Positions 36,482-46,444 of a stretch of DNA of 64,000 nucleotides are shown here, in pieces (the stretch's first letter is position 1; every line of letters begins with the position of its first letter). Position numbers and translations under genes: made by a program. Source of the DNA: Cordilura impudica (lineage: Eukaryota; Arthropoda; Insecta; Diptera; Scathophagidae); NCBI GenBank assembly GCA_963682025.1, contig OY821517.1, positions 227,361,594 to 227,425,593 of the forward strand, given 5' to 3'. The notes beneath the pieces are model-generated. The model did no database searches. It was not told the DNA's origin and saw only the letters and a program-made list of their open reading frames with translations.

Positions 36482-38828
36482 ATGGCCATAGTTAATTCTA
36501 TTTGGACCTTTTTTGAGCGAAGTGAAGACAAGGCTAAGTGTAAGACTTGTAGCAAACTTTTATCTCTTGGAAGCAAAATACCAGAGAAGCAACCGTGGTC
36601 AACATAAAGAATCACTTAAAGACAAAACATATTGATGAATGGACTAGTTTCCAAATTTTGAGTGAAAAGAAGAAAATATGTTACCTTTTAATATTGTGAA
36701 CGGAGCAGCATTTCAAAAATTAAACCTTAATGACCCCAAAGCAAAAAGCCAATATAATATAAAATCGGAAAAATTCTTTATACTACATTCTCACTGCAGC
36801 TAAATCCGCATTAGCTTTATTTTTTAATCTCCACCGTTCTCACTACAATTTGTAGCTTTAGTTTGACAGTTGCTGCACAGCTGTTCGAACGAATTGTTTA
36901 TTTACATTTTAATAGTTTTTGTTTTGGAGAAAACAAATTTTGCGAAAAAAAAGTTAAAAGTGAAATAAAATGCAAAATTTAAATTATATTATGAAAATCA
37001 TTTCCATAATGGATATTACGAAGAAAATGCAACAAATAAATAATTTTTTAATAAAACAATTCTTTGCTATACTCACTTGCTGCTTTTGTTTATGAATTTT
37101 TGTTTTGTTTTGTTGTAAATGAAAATTCACAGTCGTAAAATGATGCAAATTTTCTGCTGCAGCGTTGTAAATTTGTTCATTTTGCGGCGAATTGCACAAT
37201 ACATCCCTGATTTCTGTTGGATTTATTCTCGATTTAGCTAAAGCGAGGGTTTTATTTTGACAGTATTTATATACCCAAAAATTGACCAGCTTTAATTAAA
37301 TCCACTATAAAGCGAGTCAAATGCGGATTTAGCTGCAGTGAGAACATAGTATTAGAGGCCTTATGTTAGAAACTTATGAAAGAGTTAAACAAAAAATTAT
37401 GCTGAAAATGTCTAAAGCTGAATGGATTAGTTTTACGACAGATATTTGGTCAAGCCGGGGAAAGACTTGTTCACTACTAAGTTTTACTGCGCACTTCATA
37501 TCAGATGGTAAAAAGGAAAAAGTTATCCTTGGAGCGGTAGATTTAAGTCAAAACCATACAGGTAAGACGCTTATTATAAATATACATACTTATATAAGAT
37601 GGTTTAGTAATTTACACTTATTTTTAGCGGCATATATACTTGAAAAGCTTTGTGAAATAATGAAAGATTTTGATATTAAAGACCGCATTCATCTTGGCGT
37701 GTGTGATAATGCGGGAAATATGGGTGCAGCTATGCGGCTTGGTGATATCCAATTTTTTGGATGTGTTTCGCATACTCTGCAACTGGTCATTCACGACGCC
37801 ATCAAAAGAAGCATTCCGATTAAAAATCTAACTGAAAAGTACCGTAAAATAGTTTCACATTTTAAAAAATCAGAAAAAGCATCGCGAATATTGAAAAACA
37901 TGCAAAAAAAAATGCGGCGTGGTTCAGCATACATTATTACAGGACATCAACACATGATGGAACAGCACATATATAATGATGGAGAGGCTGCTAGAACAAC
38001 GCACAGCCTTAAATCTTTATGCTGCAGAAAATTCAGGAATATCAATATTATTGTCTGAAGAGTGGGATTATATTACAGATTTGATAGCATTGCTGGAAAG
38101 CTTCTACGAGGCTACTTTAAATTTGTCTTCGGACCAATCTTGTGCTTCTGTGATAATACCTTTAGTACACTTACTAAAATCTAAATTGGAAAATTCAGCA
38201 ACAACACTTAAAGTATTTAAGGATGATTTAAAAGATTCTTTAGAACATAGATTCAACTATCTGTCAAGTGAAACTAATTTGATTATTGCCACGCTTCTTG
38301 ACCCAATATTTAAAAACAAATATTTAAGTGACCACCAGGTAAAGTGTAACATGCACAATTAACTTTTAGATATAATTTATCTAATAATATATATCTTATA
38401 TTTAAGGTTCAAATATCTATTGCTAAATTGAAGAATAGTTTTACAACAGATGATGCTGACTGCAATAGTAATTGTTTCAGTCCAACTCAAAAAGAAAGGA
38501 CTAAAAATATGAAAACACAATCATCTGTCTGGGAAAGAGAAAAAAAAGCAAGTCGGCTTTTGACAAAGAGATGGAAGCTTACCTGCAAGAGCCACTTATG
38601 TTGTGCAATTGCAACATACATGGATATTGGAAGTCGTCACCTTTTCATATTTTGAAAACAGCAGCAGTTAAGTTTTTAAGTGCTCCACCTAGTAGTGTTG
38701 CCAGTGAGCAGCTCTTTAGTGCCGCTGGTAGGCTCTATTCAGAAAGAAGGTCGCGTTTATATGGAGTAAATGCCGAAAAAATGTTGTTCTGCCACTTTAA
38801 TATCAAAGTCTTAAAGTTTGATTATTGA
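36482..38828 (+). pseudogene. hAT I transposase, two introns, MITE insertion and frameshifts
   Basis: The ATG at 36482 opens MAIVNSIWTFFERSEDKAKC, a BED finger with CKTC and NHLKTKH (frameshift near 36585). The MITE interrupts at 36780. The catalytic part follows (37363-38058): FTTDIWSSRGKTCS with the first Asp, GVCDNAGNM with the second, and CVSHTLQLVIHDA. GT-AG introns of 66 bp (37562-37627) and 68 bp (38339-38406) each rejoin the frame when removed. The C terminus (38571-38828) reads FLSAPPSSVASEQLFSAAGR, the hAT dimerisation signature. Frameshifts near 37960 and 38555 disable it. It looks like a ZBED/Ac-type transposase. Confidence 0.92.
36781..37351. mobile_element. 571-bp MITE with TTA target duplication (Harbinger-like)
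   Basis: Left end TACTACATTCTCACTGCAGC and right end (inverted) TACTATGTTCTCACTGCAGC continue into CTAAATCCGCATT on both sides. TTA flanks it (36778-36780, 37352-37354). Removing it with one TTA restores the transposase frame as KSEKFFRGLMLETY. A TTA duplication suggests PIF/Harbinger. The minus-strand 71-codon frame at 36984-37199 has no domain I know and is probably chance. Confidence 0.88.
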
Positions 38829-39120
38829 ATTTAAATATTTTTAGTACTTTTTATTTTTATAGTCTTGGAGACTCTTTTTGTTTGTTAATGAATTGTTTTG
38901 TTTTTATTTTTCTTGTATTGTATCCAATAGATATTACAGCTATTTCAGTGATCTCAAAAAAGCAAAGTTTTTTCTTAATTCATATAAAACGTAAGTATCA
39001 TTTTTTAAATTTAAAACATTCGGCTTCGGCTTCGGTTTTGGCCGAAGTTTAGGATTTTAGCTGAAGTTCGGCTTCGGCTTCGGCCAAATAAAACGCCTTC
39101 GGTCGAACTCTATTCCATAC

Positions 39121-40408
39121 ACTCTTAAATTAAATTTAGAAAAGCTTTTCGTAAAATTGTATGTATAAGCTTTTGTTATTCCAGCAAACAATTTTATGAT
39201 AAAACGGATATTAATGTTTCATTGATTAGTTTTTTTTTTTGTCTAATATTCATATTTTTATAGGACATTTAATTGTTTTAAAGAAAATATTCAAACTGGT
39301 AATATTTACGTTAATTGTAAATATTTCAGCACAACGTAGACCTTTTTACTAAGGCTTTAGTTGTGATTTAAAATTTTGTTCAAATATTCAAAAGGTTCGT
39401 TCCGACAAAAAAATATATTATATTTATTGAATATTTAGCTATTCATCCAACGTGTCCTGGGGTTCGAGTACCATTCTATAACGAATATTTTCAACAAATT
39501 TTGTTTTTTTATTCATGAACCTCAAACTTATCCAACGAAAGCCTAATCAAATATATATATTATTGTTGTAAATTCGTTAGATGAAATAAGAATTTCATTT
39601 GATTTAAAGTTTACATTCTGTCGATTTACTGGCAAAACGTTTAGAGTGTAAATAACGACACACACATTTGCTTCTCCTCTTTACTTTTTTCCAATTGATC
39701 TCATAGCGACAGCAACTCTTTCAAATCATCCCAAAACAAAATTTTATCTTCTATTGTTATTGAACATTGATGTTTAGGTTGTGTTTATTTCTTAAGCCAA
39801 AGTATCTAGATAGTTCAAAGTTGCAGTTTTTTATATTATTTGCCTTTGAACAATTTCGTATTCAAACCAAATTTATATTTTCATATATAATCGTTTATAT
39901 TATTTGTGTTTGAACAATTTCGTATTTAAAGTTGAAATTTTTTTCCAAATATAATCGTTTATATTATTTTGCTTTGAACAATTTCGTGTTCAAATGTGAA
40001 ATTTTTTTTCCAATATAAGCGTTCATATTATTTTGCTCTTGAGCAATTTCGTATTGTTTGTAATTTACTAAACGGTAATATTCGCGAATATTTCTATTGG
40101 TGTCAAATCTTCAAAGTTCATTTAATATTCAGTTCGCCTTCTAAGTTCTGATCCAAATACAATTTTTGTCAACTTCAAATAGCAATAAAAAATATTGCTA
40201 TTATTTTTTTTAAACAATTTTCGCTTGGTTTTGGAAGAGATTAGTGGAATAAGATTCGGCTTGATTGGACTTTAAAGTTCCCTTGATTTTTTTGGGAATA
40301 GTTCATCATTTATACACAAAGTACTTCTTATCCTTTTCATTCGAATAAAGTTGCAGCGGTTCCGTTATATCAGTTTTTTCCAGTTTATAGTTAAATTACT
40401 ATTTCAAA
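39121..40408. other. Non-coding region upstream of BEL copy 2 gag, with 64-bp repeats
   Basis: No coding signal. It lies where the 5' LTR and leader of the plus-strand BEL element should be, but I cannot find a matching second LTR because the element is truncated. At 39829-40055 about 3.5 units of 64-65 bp repeat, each with a GAACAATTTCGTATT core and TATAATCGTTTATATTATTT. Gag begins at 40409. Confidence 0.6.
39829..40055. repeat. 64-bp tandem repeat upstream of BEL copy 2 gag
   Basis: GAACAATTTCGTA-type cores begin at 39848, 39912, 39976 and 40041 (the last as GAGCAATTTCGTA), giving periods of 64, 64 and 65 bp. The spacer reads TATAATCGTTTATATTATTT with small changes. It is AT-rich and non-coding. 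Confidence 0.88.
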
Positions 40409-41675
40409 ATGTCTCTAGGAAACTTCATTCGTTTAGCTGATAGTTTAGTTGAGTTCGATTCAGACCTAAATGACAATCAATTTCCTGTCACATCTCTTCA
40501 TGCAATTGAGTTGCACAGATGCGAGCTAAAGTCAACGTGGTCTCGAATCAAAACTACATACGAGCAGCTACTTTCTGATATGGAAAGTGAAGGTAGTGTT
40601 GCCAAGAAAAGGGATAAAGAGACTTTTAATTTAGAGTCGGTTAAAGTCAAGTACAGGAGCACTTACATCACCTATTGTAACTGTTTAGCAAGTTTGTCCG
40701 AATTGTATGAGATGCGTCAATCTGAGTCTGTTCCAACCGTCCTCCAAGTTAATCAATCTGTTCCAAACGAATCTGAGATAGATTCTCCTAGCGGGTCCGG
40801 CGCTTACAATTTTCCTCTCCCTCCTTGTGACATTGAGGTCTTTAGTGGAGATTACTTGTGTTGGCCAACTTTCCCTGATCTGTTCACAGCTCTCTACATA
40901 AAAAATTCAAGGTTGAGTCAAATAGAAAGATTACTGCATTTAATAAAGAAAACAAAGGGAGAAGCGCAGGACATAGTCAAAAAGAGTCCCTTGACAAATC
41001 AAGGCTTAGAGTTAGCATGGACTACTCTTTGCGCTCGATATGAAAATCGTAGAGTCCTTATTAATATGCAGTTTCGAATATTGTTCAATCTTCAGTCCAT
41101 TAATACAGAGTCTGGAAATGCGCTAAAGCAGCTTCAGCGGGATATCAACGCCTGCATTTCCACTCTTCAATTGTATGAAATTGTTGTTCAGAGCTAGGAT
41201 CCTATTTTCGTCTTTCTATGCACTAATCGTCTTCCTCATCTCACTCTTAGTCTTTGGGAACAAGGGCTGAGTGATAAGACCTCTATTCCAATATGGGCTG
41301 CTCTAGACAAGTTTTTAACTGATCGATATCGGACTTTAGAATCAGTTTCCGAAAACCGTAGTTCATCTCAGACAAAATCCACAGATTCGAAGTCTAAGAG
41401 TAGTCATAGTTCAAATAACGTTAGCGCTTTTCAAGCAAATGTTTTAGTTCCTAAATGTCCATTATATCCAACGAATCACATACAATTCAAAAGTGCTCTC
41501 ATTTTTTGAAAATGAATCAAAATCAGAGATTTTCCGAAATAAAAAAGCAAAGCTTGTGTTTTATTAATTTTCCAAAAGCCATGGTGTAAAAAATTGTAAT
41601 AGTAAACATAATTGCTATCGTTGTAATAAACGCCATAATACATTGCTCCATATAGATTCTGAAAACCTGAACACT
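40409..41675 (+). pseudogene. BEL/Pao gag (copy 2)
   Basis: The 262-residue frame from the ATG at 40409 has the gag N-terminal helices, then LPPCDIEVFSGDYLCWPTF and KGEAQDIVKKSPLTNQGLEL, the DUF1759-type block seen also in copy 1. After a stop at 41195 the next frame continues with LSLWEQGLSDKTSIPIWAAL and a Ser-rich linker. Broken frames near 41530-41675 give CYRCNKRHNTLLHI, the end of the zinc region. The Met start matches the other BEL copies in position relative to the core. Confidence 0.87.
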
Positions 41676-41677
41676 AG

Positions 41678-41915
41678 CTGGCGGTGTTTCTCTTCTTCCA
41701 AAATACGTACGCAATTTTCGCACACATTCTGCAACATTACCATGATTTTCAAAGTAATGTCGCAATATTTCCCAGCGCTGCTCAAGCGCATACACAACCA
41801 TATTCGTTCAGCGGAAGGATAAAACTAATTATCTGTCAAATCAGATATGAGCTAGGTGTTACCATTCACGAAATAAGCACTAATTGAAAATAAAAACGTT
41901 AGATGGCGGACCCTT
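41678..41915 (-). mobile_element. Mariner-like transposase fragment inside BEL copy 2
   Basis: The minus strand encodes ALEQRWEILRHYFENHGNVA and ECVRKLRTYFGRRETPPAS, the N-terminal helix-turn-helix of a mariner/Tc-type transposase, with about 110 bp of leader. On both sides stands AGATTCTGAAMACCTGAACA followed by CTAG, a 24-bp duplication with one mismatch (41652-41675 and 41918-41941). No inverted ends are seen. A duplication this long is not what mariner produces (TA). The fragment may have been inserted by another route, such as retrotransposition or repair copying. Confidence 0.75.
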
Positions 41916-42283
41916 TAGATTCTGAACACCTGAACACTAGTCCTCCTTCCCAGACCCCTAATTCGAAATCCAATTCAAAATTGAATCCACATACAGCTCC
42001 ATTTTCTTCTAAGTCAAACTCCTCTAAGATACAGTCCACTCATAGTAAAGAAACTGGAGTTGTTCAAACTTGTTTTGCTTCCAACGCTAGGGGTGTTCTG
42101 TTAGGTACTGCTATAGTTGATATCTGCCACCGAGATGTGGGATATCAAGCGCGCGCTTTGATTGATTCGGAGTCTGAAGGAACTTTTATTTCTGATCGTT
42201 TATTCAATCTTCTCAGATTGCCATATAAGCGTACAAATGCGAAGATTTCCGGGCTAAATAATACGGTCCCAGCCGCTGTTTAA
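41903..42283 (+). pseudogene. BEL/Pao linker and protease N part (copy 2)
   Basis: A Ser/Asn-rich linker (PPSQTPNSKSNSKLN) precedes VVQTCFASNARGVLLGTAIV and then ARALIDSESEGTFISDRLFN, the retropepsin-like active-site segment. The usual DSGS appears as DSES. The frame ends at 42283 soon after LRLPYKRTNAKISGLNN. The second half of the protease (LILG-type and FGW-type motifs, still present in copy 1) is deleted. The gag-side duplication flanking the mariner fragment lies at its beginning. Confidence 0.83.
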
Positions 42284-42320
42284 AGGCGAATATGATGGAG
42301 TTATTCAAGAATATGGTCAT

Positions 42321-43890
42321 TTGGATCATATGTTTAAAGTTTCAGCTCCCACATTTTCCACTACTCCTCAGCATTATTATTTGCCTCACCACGCGGTTAT
42401 TAAACCTGAAAGCACAACTACGAAAGTTCGAGTAGTTTTTAATGCTTCATCGCGGTCCTCCAATGGGTTAAGTCTGAATGATATACTTCATATAGGTCCG
42501 GATTTACAGACTGATTTAACTCTTCTTATTTTAAAGTTGCGTTTTTTCCGATACGTGTTCAACGCTTACATACAAAAGATGTATCGGCAGATATTAGTTG
42601 ATCCAGAACACACTCCGTTTCAGAGAATTTTATTCCGACAAGACCCAAGTGCTTTTATCCAGGACTTTGAACTGAAAACAGTTACGTTCGGGGTCAATTG
42701 TGGCCCATATGTCGCTATTCGAACGATTATCCAACTAGCTGATGATGTCCGATCCATATATCCACTTGCCAGCAATATTCTCCGTGATTCTATGTAAGCG
42801 GATGATGTGTTAGCTCGAGCTCAATCCATTCAAGATGCTTTGGAAGCCAAAAATCAGCTTATTCGAGCTTTAGGCTCAGCCGGATTTTCACCACGGAAGT
42901 GGACAGCGAACTCCGAGGTTGTCCTAGCAGATATACCCTCTGAGCACTTACTGAATGAAGATTTTTGGATTTCGAGCACAGCAGTTCAGCAAAAACACTT
43001 GGCATCCGGTGGAACGCAAGTATGGATTCCTTCTATTTTGCAGCAAACCAATTTCCGGAATCATCGTCCTATACAAAACGCGAAGTTTTATCTCAAATTG
43101 CGCGACTATTTGATCCTGCTGGCTGGTTGTCGCCGTGCGTTGTTCTAGCGAAGATATTAATGCAACAAATATGGATTGAACGTACCGACTGGGATGATAT
43201 CCTCTATTCCAAGTCTCTTTCGCAGTGGAAAACTTTCCAATCGAATTATTCATATATTAATGATATCCGCATTCCTCGATGGATCGATTTCACTAAAACT
43301 GCTAACATCCAATTCCACGGATTCTGCGATTCATCCGAAAAAGCCTACGCAGCAGTCCTATATATTCGAATAGTGAACGGTAGTTCTATAAAAACCCACT
43401 TGGTGTCTTCTAAAACAAAAGTAGCTCCAGTAAAAACTTTGTCCATTCCAAGATTAGAGCTTTGTGGTGCTGTCCTTCTTGCAGAAATGATTGATACTCT
43501 TCTTCCCCGATTAGAGGTAGAAAAATATTAAATTTTTTGTTGGACTGACTCCACCATTGTCCTTTCGTGGCTAGCTAAACCCCCATGTTCATGGTTTCCC
43601 TTTGTCGCAAATAGGGTTTCCAAAACTATCCAAATAATTGATCCAAGACACCGGGACCATGTTTCTTCCGAAAATAATCCGGCGGATTTGGCAAGTCGAG
43701 GGCTTTTTCCGCAAGACATTATAGATAATGAGCTTCGGTGGTATGGACCAAAATGGCTTAAAGGGAATAGTTTTTTTATTCCAAATTCCGAGCCTCGTAT
43801 TATAGAAGAAACATTTTTGGAAAGGAAAACTGTTAAAGCTAACTTTGTTTACTTTAAAAAATTTGATGACTTACTGGAACGATTTTAATC
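42321..43890 (+). pseudogene. BEL/Pao reverse transcriptase and RNase H (copy 2), stop in active site
   Basis: Frame 42321-42797 has LPHHAVIKPESTTTKVRVVF and the GPDLQTDL and KMYRQI blocks of BEL RT. It ends with TAA at 42795-42797 exactly where the Tyr of the Y-x-D-D box should be; ADDVL follows in the same frame. 42965-43531 carries SAKTLGIRWNASMDSFYF, ARLFDPAGWLSP, and RNase H with HGFCDSSEKAY and SIPRLELCG. A stop before FCWTDSTIVLSWL (about 43535) splits RNase H. The continuation to 43888 has NPADLASRGLFP. No integrase follows. Confidence 0.9.
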
Positions 43891-43940
43891 CTTTTCAAGG
43901 GCAATGCGAGTAATCGCTTATGTATACAAGTTTTTCTTCT

Positions 43941-44430
43941 ACACACATCAGAGATAACAGTGGTTCGTGATCGACAAATGCGGAAAATCGATCTTACCAG
44001 TACGAAAGTTAAGTTGACAAGAAGGAGATGGTTTTCTATGTTGAAGCGGAAATATGTATGTATGACATTTCTATTAGTTTGAGATTTATTTTAGGCATTT
44101 ATGTTAGACAAAGATAGAAAGTAATTGCGATAACTTTCTTCTGCGATAAATTATGCAGTATTTTCAGTATTTCTTTTCAACGATGTATAAAGAAAGTTTC
44201 ATAGATTTTAACCCAGAATAAACCCAAAAATGGCTAATTGACTCAAAGGCGGAAAAGTAAAAAAGAAAATATTAAATTGTGCTTAAACATTGCCGGCCAC
44301 TTTGCAACATCAAGTTATGTTGCAACAATAATACTTTAAAAAATAACTTAAATATCTTAAAATAAGGCATAATTCAGTTTAAAAATGTGAGCTTGAATTC
44401 AATTTATTTATGAATTTTTTTAAAGCTAAG
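43941..44430. other. Non-coding junction between BEL copies 2 and 3
   Basis: No domain or long frame. The two BEL remnants face each other with their 3' sides here. The stretch may contain the 3' LTR of copy 3, but no repeat partner is in the window to confirm it. Confidence 0.45.
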
Positions 44431-44585
44431 TTGGCCAGTAGGGACCTCGAAGTAACAATTTTCAACAGGCCAGTAGGGACCGCAATGGACAATTGATTAT
44501 AAATTAAGTATGAGCCAGTAGGGACTCTACAATTTTAGCCAGTAAGGACTCTACATATGAGCCGGTAAGGGCTCTATAATGGGTA
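44430..44585. repeat. Five-fold GCCAGTAGGGAC motif
   Basis: GCCAGTAGGGAC or close variants start near 44434, 44469, 44513, 44538 and 44560 on the plus strand, 22-45 bp apart, usually followed by TCTAC. The cluster overlaps the 3' end of the minus-strand frame 44504-45172. It may be a short regulatory array of the BEL element or decayed tandem duplication. Confidence 0.65.
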
Positions 44586-45172
44586 TGGGCTGGATATGAC
44601 CCACCCAAATATTGTGGATTTGCCATAGGAAGTCCCGGGCTCGCCTGTATCTGATTTTTCATTGCCTGTGGATTGACTTCTAGACCTAAAACTACTGCGA
44701 CCCGCCTGGAATGATTTAAAGTAGGAACCCAACGAAATGTTCCCTTATCGCAACGATTCACAAATATAGCTTGCACTACAGCATGAGTCGAGAACCGCGC
44801 ATACATTGGTAAGGAACGGGCTTCAGAAGCCGAACACGATGGACGACACTCGCCTTTTAATATACCGGAACAAATGACGGAAACGCAAGGGGTGACGTCT
44901 TTCGCAGAGCATATATAGTGGTGACGATGGCGATTTAATCGGAGCCAAGCCACAACCGGAGATGATACAACTGTCTGAGAAACGACAGTCTTATTAGCAA
45001 GTGAAACTTCCAATGGAGGATTCACCACAGGATAGGTTATCAAAGTTGGTATCACTGCTGGACTAGGAACGACTGCAGGAGTAGTTACTGGCTCCGAAAT
45101 CCCCATAGCATCATAATCCAGCAGAGCATCGTTTAAAATGTTTTGGAGAGCTTCTATATTTCTATGAAACAA
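44504..45172 (-). pseudogene. C-terminal extension or extra ORF of BEL copy 3, function unknown
   Basis: A 222-residue open frame follows directly after the integrase end, nearly in register with it. It has a Pro/Val-rich stretch (residues 30-75, with TPAVVPSPAVIPTLITYPVV), then a Cys cluster (C88, C96, C101, C109, C113, C141) around YICSAKDVTPCVSVICSGIL. It ends in a low-complexity tail derived from the GCCAGTAGGGAC repeats (SLLAKIVESLLAHT). I do not recognise the domain. It has no signal peptide or membrane segment, so an envelope is unlikely. It may be a species-specific continuation of pol. Confidence 0.55.
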
Positions 45173-45249
45173 TAAATTTTTTAAGAAAATATCGAAGAAA
45201 AAGTGTAAATTATTTGGTCAAAATGACCAGTTTAGTTATTGGTCGTTTA

Positions 45250-45770
45250 ACAACCCCATTAGAAGTACGAATATCCCTTACGGGCAATTACTTCCCTGAT
45301 AATCTTTTATGACCCGATCTAAATGCCACGAAGTCGGATGTAGATTTTCATGCTTGATAACTCGTTTTCCTGTAGATCGCGTTCCAGATAGTTTCATTTA
45401 TAGCGCTTAGTTAACGTCATTAAATATTCTTCTTTCCATCGGCGACAAAAAAGTTGCGACAACGCTTTTCGGGATCGATTAGCAAGAGTTATCGGAGATT
45501 GATTAATTTCAGGCTTCGGAGGGAGCAAGTATTGGTGAACCTATCAAAAATGACGAGGGGTCCGAGCTACTGGTAGAAAAGCCCGTAAAACTTCTGATGT
45601 CAAAGATACCAGCAAAATCAACGCCCGTTGTCATAAATGGTCCATCAAGAGTGGTTCTCTCAGGAGGCAGAGCCGTTATAATTTGACGACAAGATACTTT
45701 ACGATCAATAATACACCGTTTACAGTGACCAATGACTCCACGAATTTTCGACTTTCCAATATTCAATGCG
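45250..45770 (-). pseudogene. BEL/Pao integrase (copy 3), mostly deleted core
   Basis: Frame 45509-45766 has CKRCIIDRKVSC, the end of the zinc domain, then ALPPERTTLDGPFMTTGVDF and AGIF, the start of the core with its first Asp. It then jumps to LIGSPILAP, which lies near the C end of BEL integrases, so the middle of the catalytic core is deleted. Below 45500 broken frames give SQLFCRRWKEEYLMTLTKRY and then HENLHPTSWHLDRVI, the DUF5641-type C-terminal domain. Not functional. Confidence 0.82.
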
Positions 45771-46440
45771 AACTTTCAGCGTAAATGGAAATCAAAAGAA
45801 CAAACTCGATTAACCATTGAGTAAAATAGCCCGAATAAGGTAAAATAATAGGATATTTCTCCATACATGAAAGGGATGGTGATTTAACCAAGCGACGATT
45901 CAATCTTATCACACCGTCTCTATCGAGAAAGGGATTCAACGAAATAAGGAAACTCTTTGAACTTAACAGTTTTTTGTTTAGAAGGCATTTTTGTTCAACT
46001 GATAGTGAAATTTTTGAGCCACAATGGCTAAATAAAATTTTGTTCTTCTGATGTCATAACCAGAAATGATTTTACCCACATTCAAACAACGATTTGACCT
46101 ATGAGCTGGATGACTGTTGTAAAAGAATTTCAAAATGTACGAGATTATCTGAAGAGCTCGATCAAGACGGGAGTATGTATTCAAAATATCAACATATATA
46201 TCCTCTCCCTTAATGTCCGTAAAGAAGGAAGCTTGAGTTTTGGCAACCCGAACCTCAATGTCAGTGTTAAGATAAGTCAGATCCGTTATATTCTAGTGCA
46301 CTTTATCTTGACCCAGCCATTTTGGACCGTGTCACCAAAGCTCACTATTTTCCAGCTCAGTGGTAGAGGTACTACGACTACCTAAATGTGCAGGATTATC
46401 CTCAGAATGAACACGATATGATAATTATTGTTTCCTACAT
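45771..46440 (-). pseudogene. BEL/Pao pre-integrase region (copy 3)
   Basis: Frame 45978-46184 reads SRLDRALQIISYILKFFYNS, matching the helix between RNase H and integrase in the other BEL copies (compare AYGKALRVVCYMFRFY in copy 1). Lower frames give RLVKSPSLSCMEKYPIILPY, the start of the H2C2 zinc region. Indels are frequent. Position and order agree with the flanking RNase H and integrase pieces. Confidence 0.7.
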
Positions 46441-46444
46441 TTAC

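Larger units (their letters stand above)
35594..39112 (+). mobile_element. hAT DNA transposon I with TTCGGC-rich ends
   Basis: Ends TAGAGTTCGACCGA and the inverse TCGGTCGAACTCTA are flanked by a perfect 8-bp duplication TTCCATAC (35586-35593 and 39113-39120). Inside both ends TTCGGC/GCCGAA hexamers are repeated many times (35605-35700 and 39020-39105), a likely set of transposase-binding sites. The interior carries a BED-finger hAT transposase with two short introns, a fly dispersed repeat (35945-36450) and a TTA-flanked MITE (36781-37351). Net own length is about 2.4 kb. Confidence 0.95.
40409..43940 (+). mobile_element. BEL/Pao LTR retrotransposon remnant, copy 2
   Basis: Plus-strand order is gag (40409-41197 and broken continuation), CCHC region (to about 41675), part of the protease (42050-42283), RT (42321-42960) and RNase H (42965-43890). 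The start of the RT follows the protease fragment with part of the protease and linker missing. Coding stops near 43940, before any integrase, so the 3' third is lost. A mariner-like fragment lies at 41678-41915. Confidence 0.9.

Noticed and set aside
36984..37199. 71-codon minus-strand ORF in the TTA-flanked MITE
   Set aside because: No homology recognised. The length is compatible with chance in non-autonomous DNA.
39829..40055. Repeat-spacer array resembling CRISPR
   Set aside because: The spacers are themselves repeated, and the setting is a eukaryotic retroelement.
44504..45172. Retroviral-type envelope for BEL copy 3
   Set aside because: No signal peptide, no membrane segment and no envelope motif.
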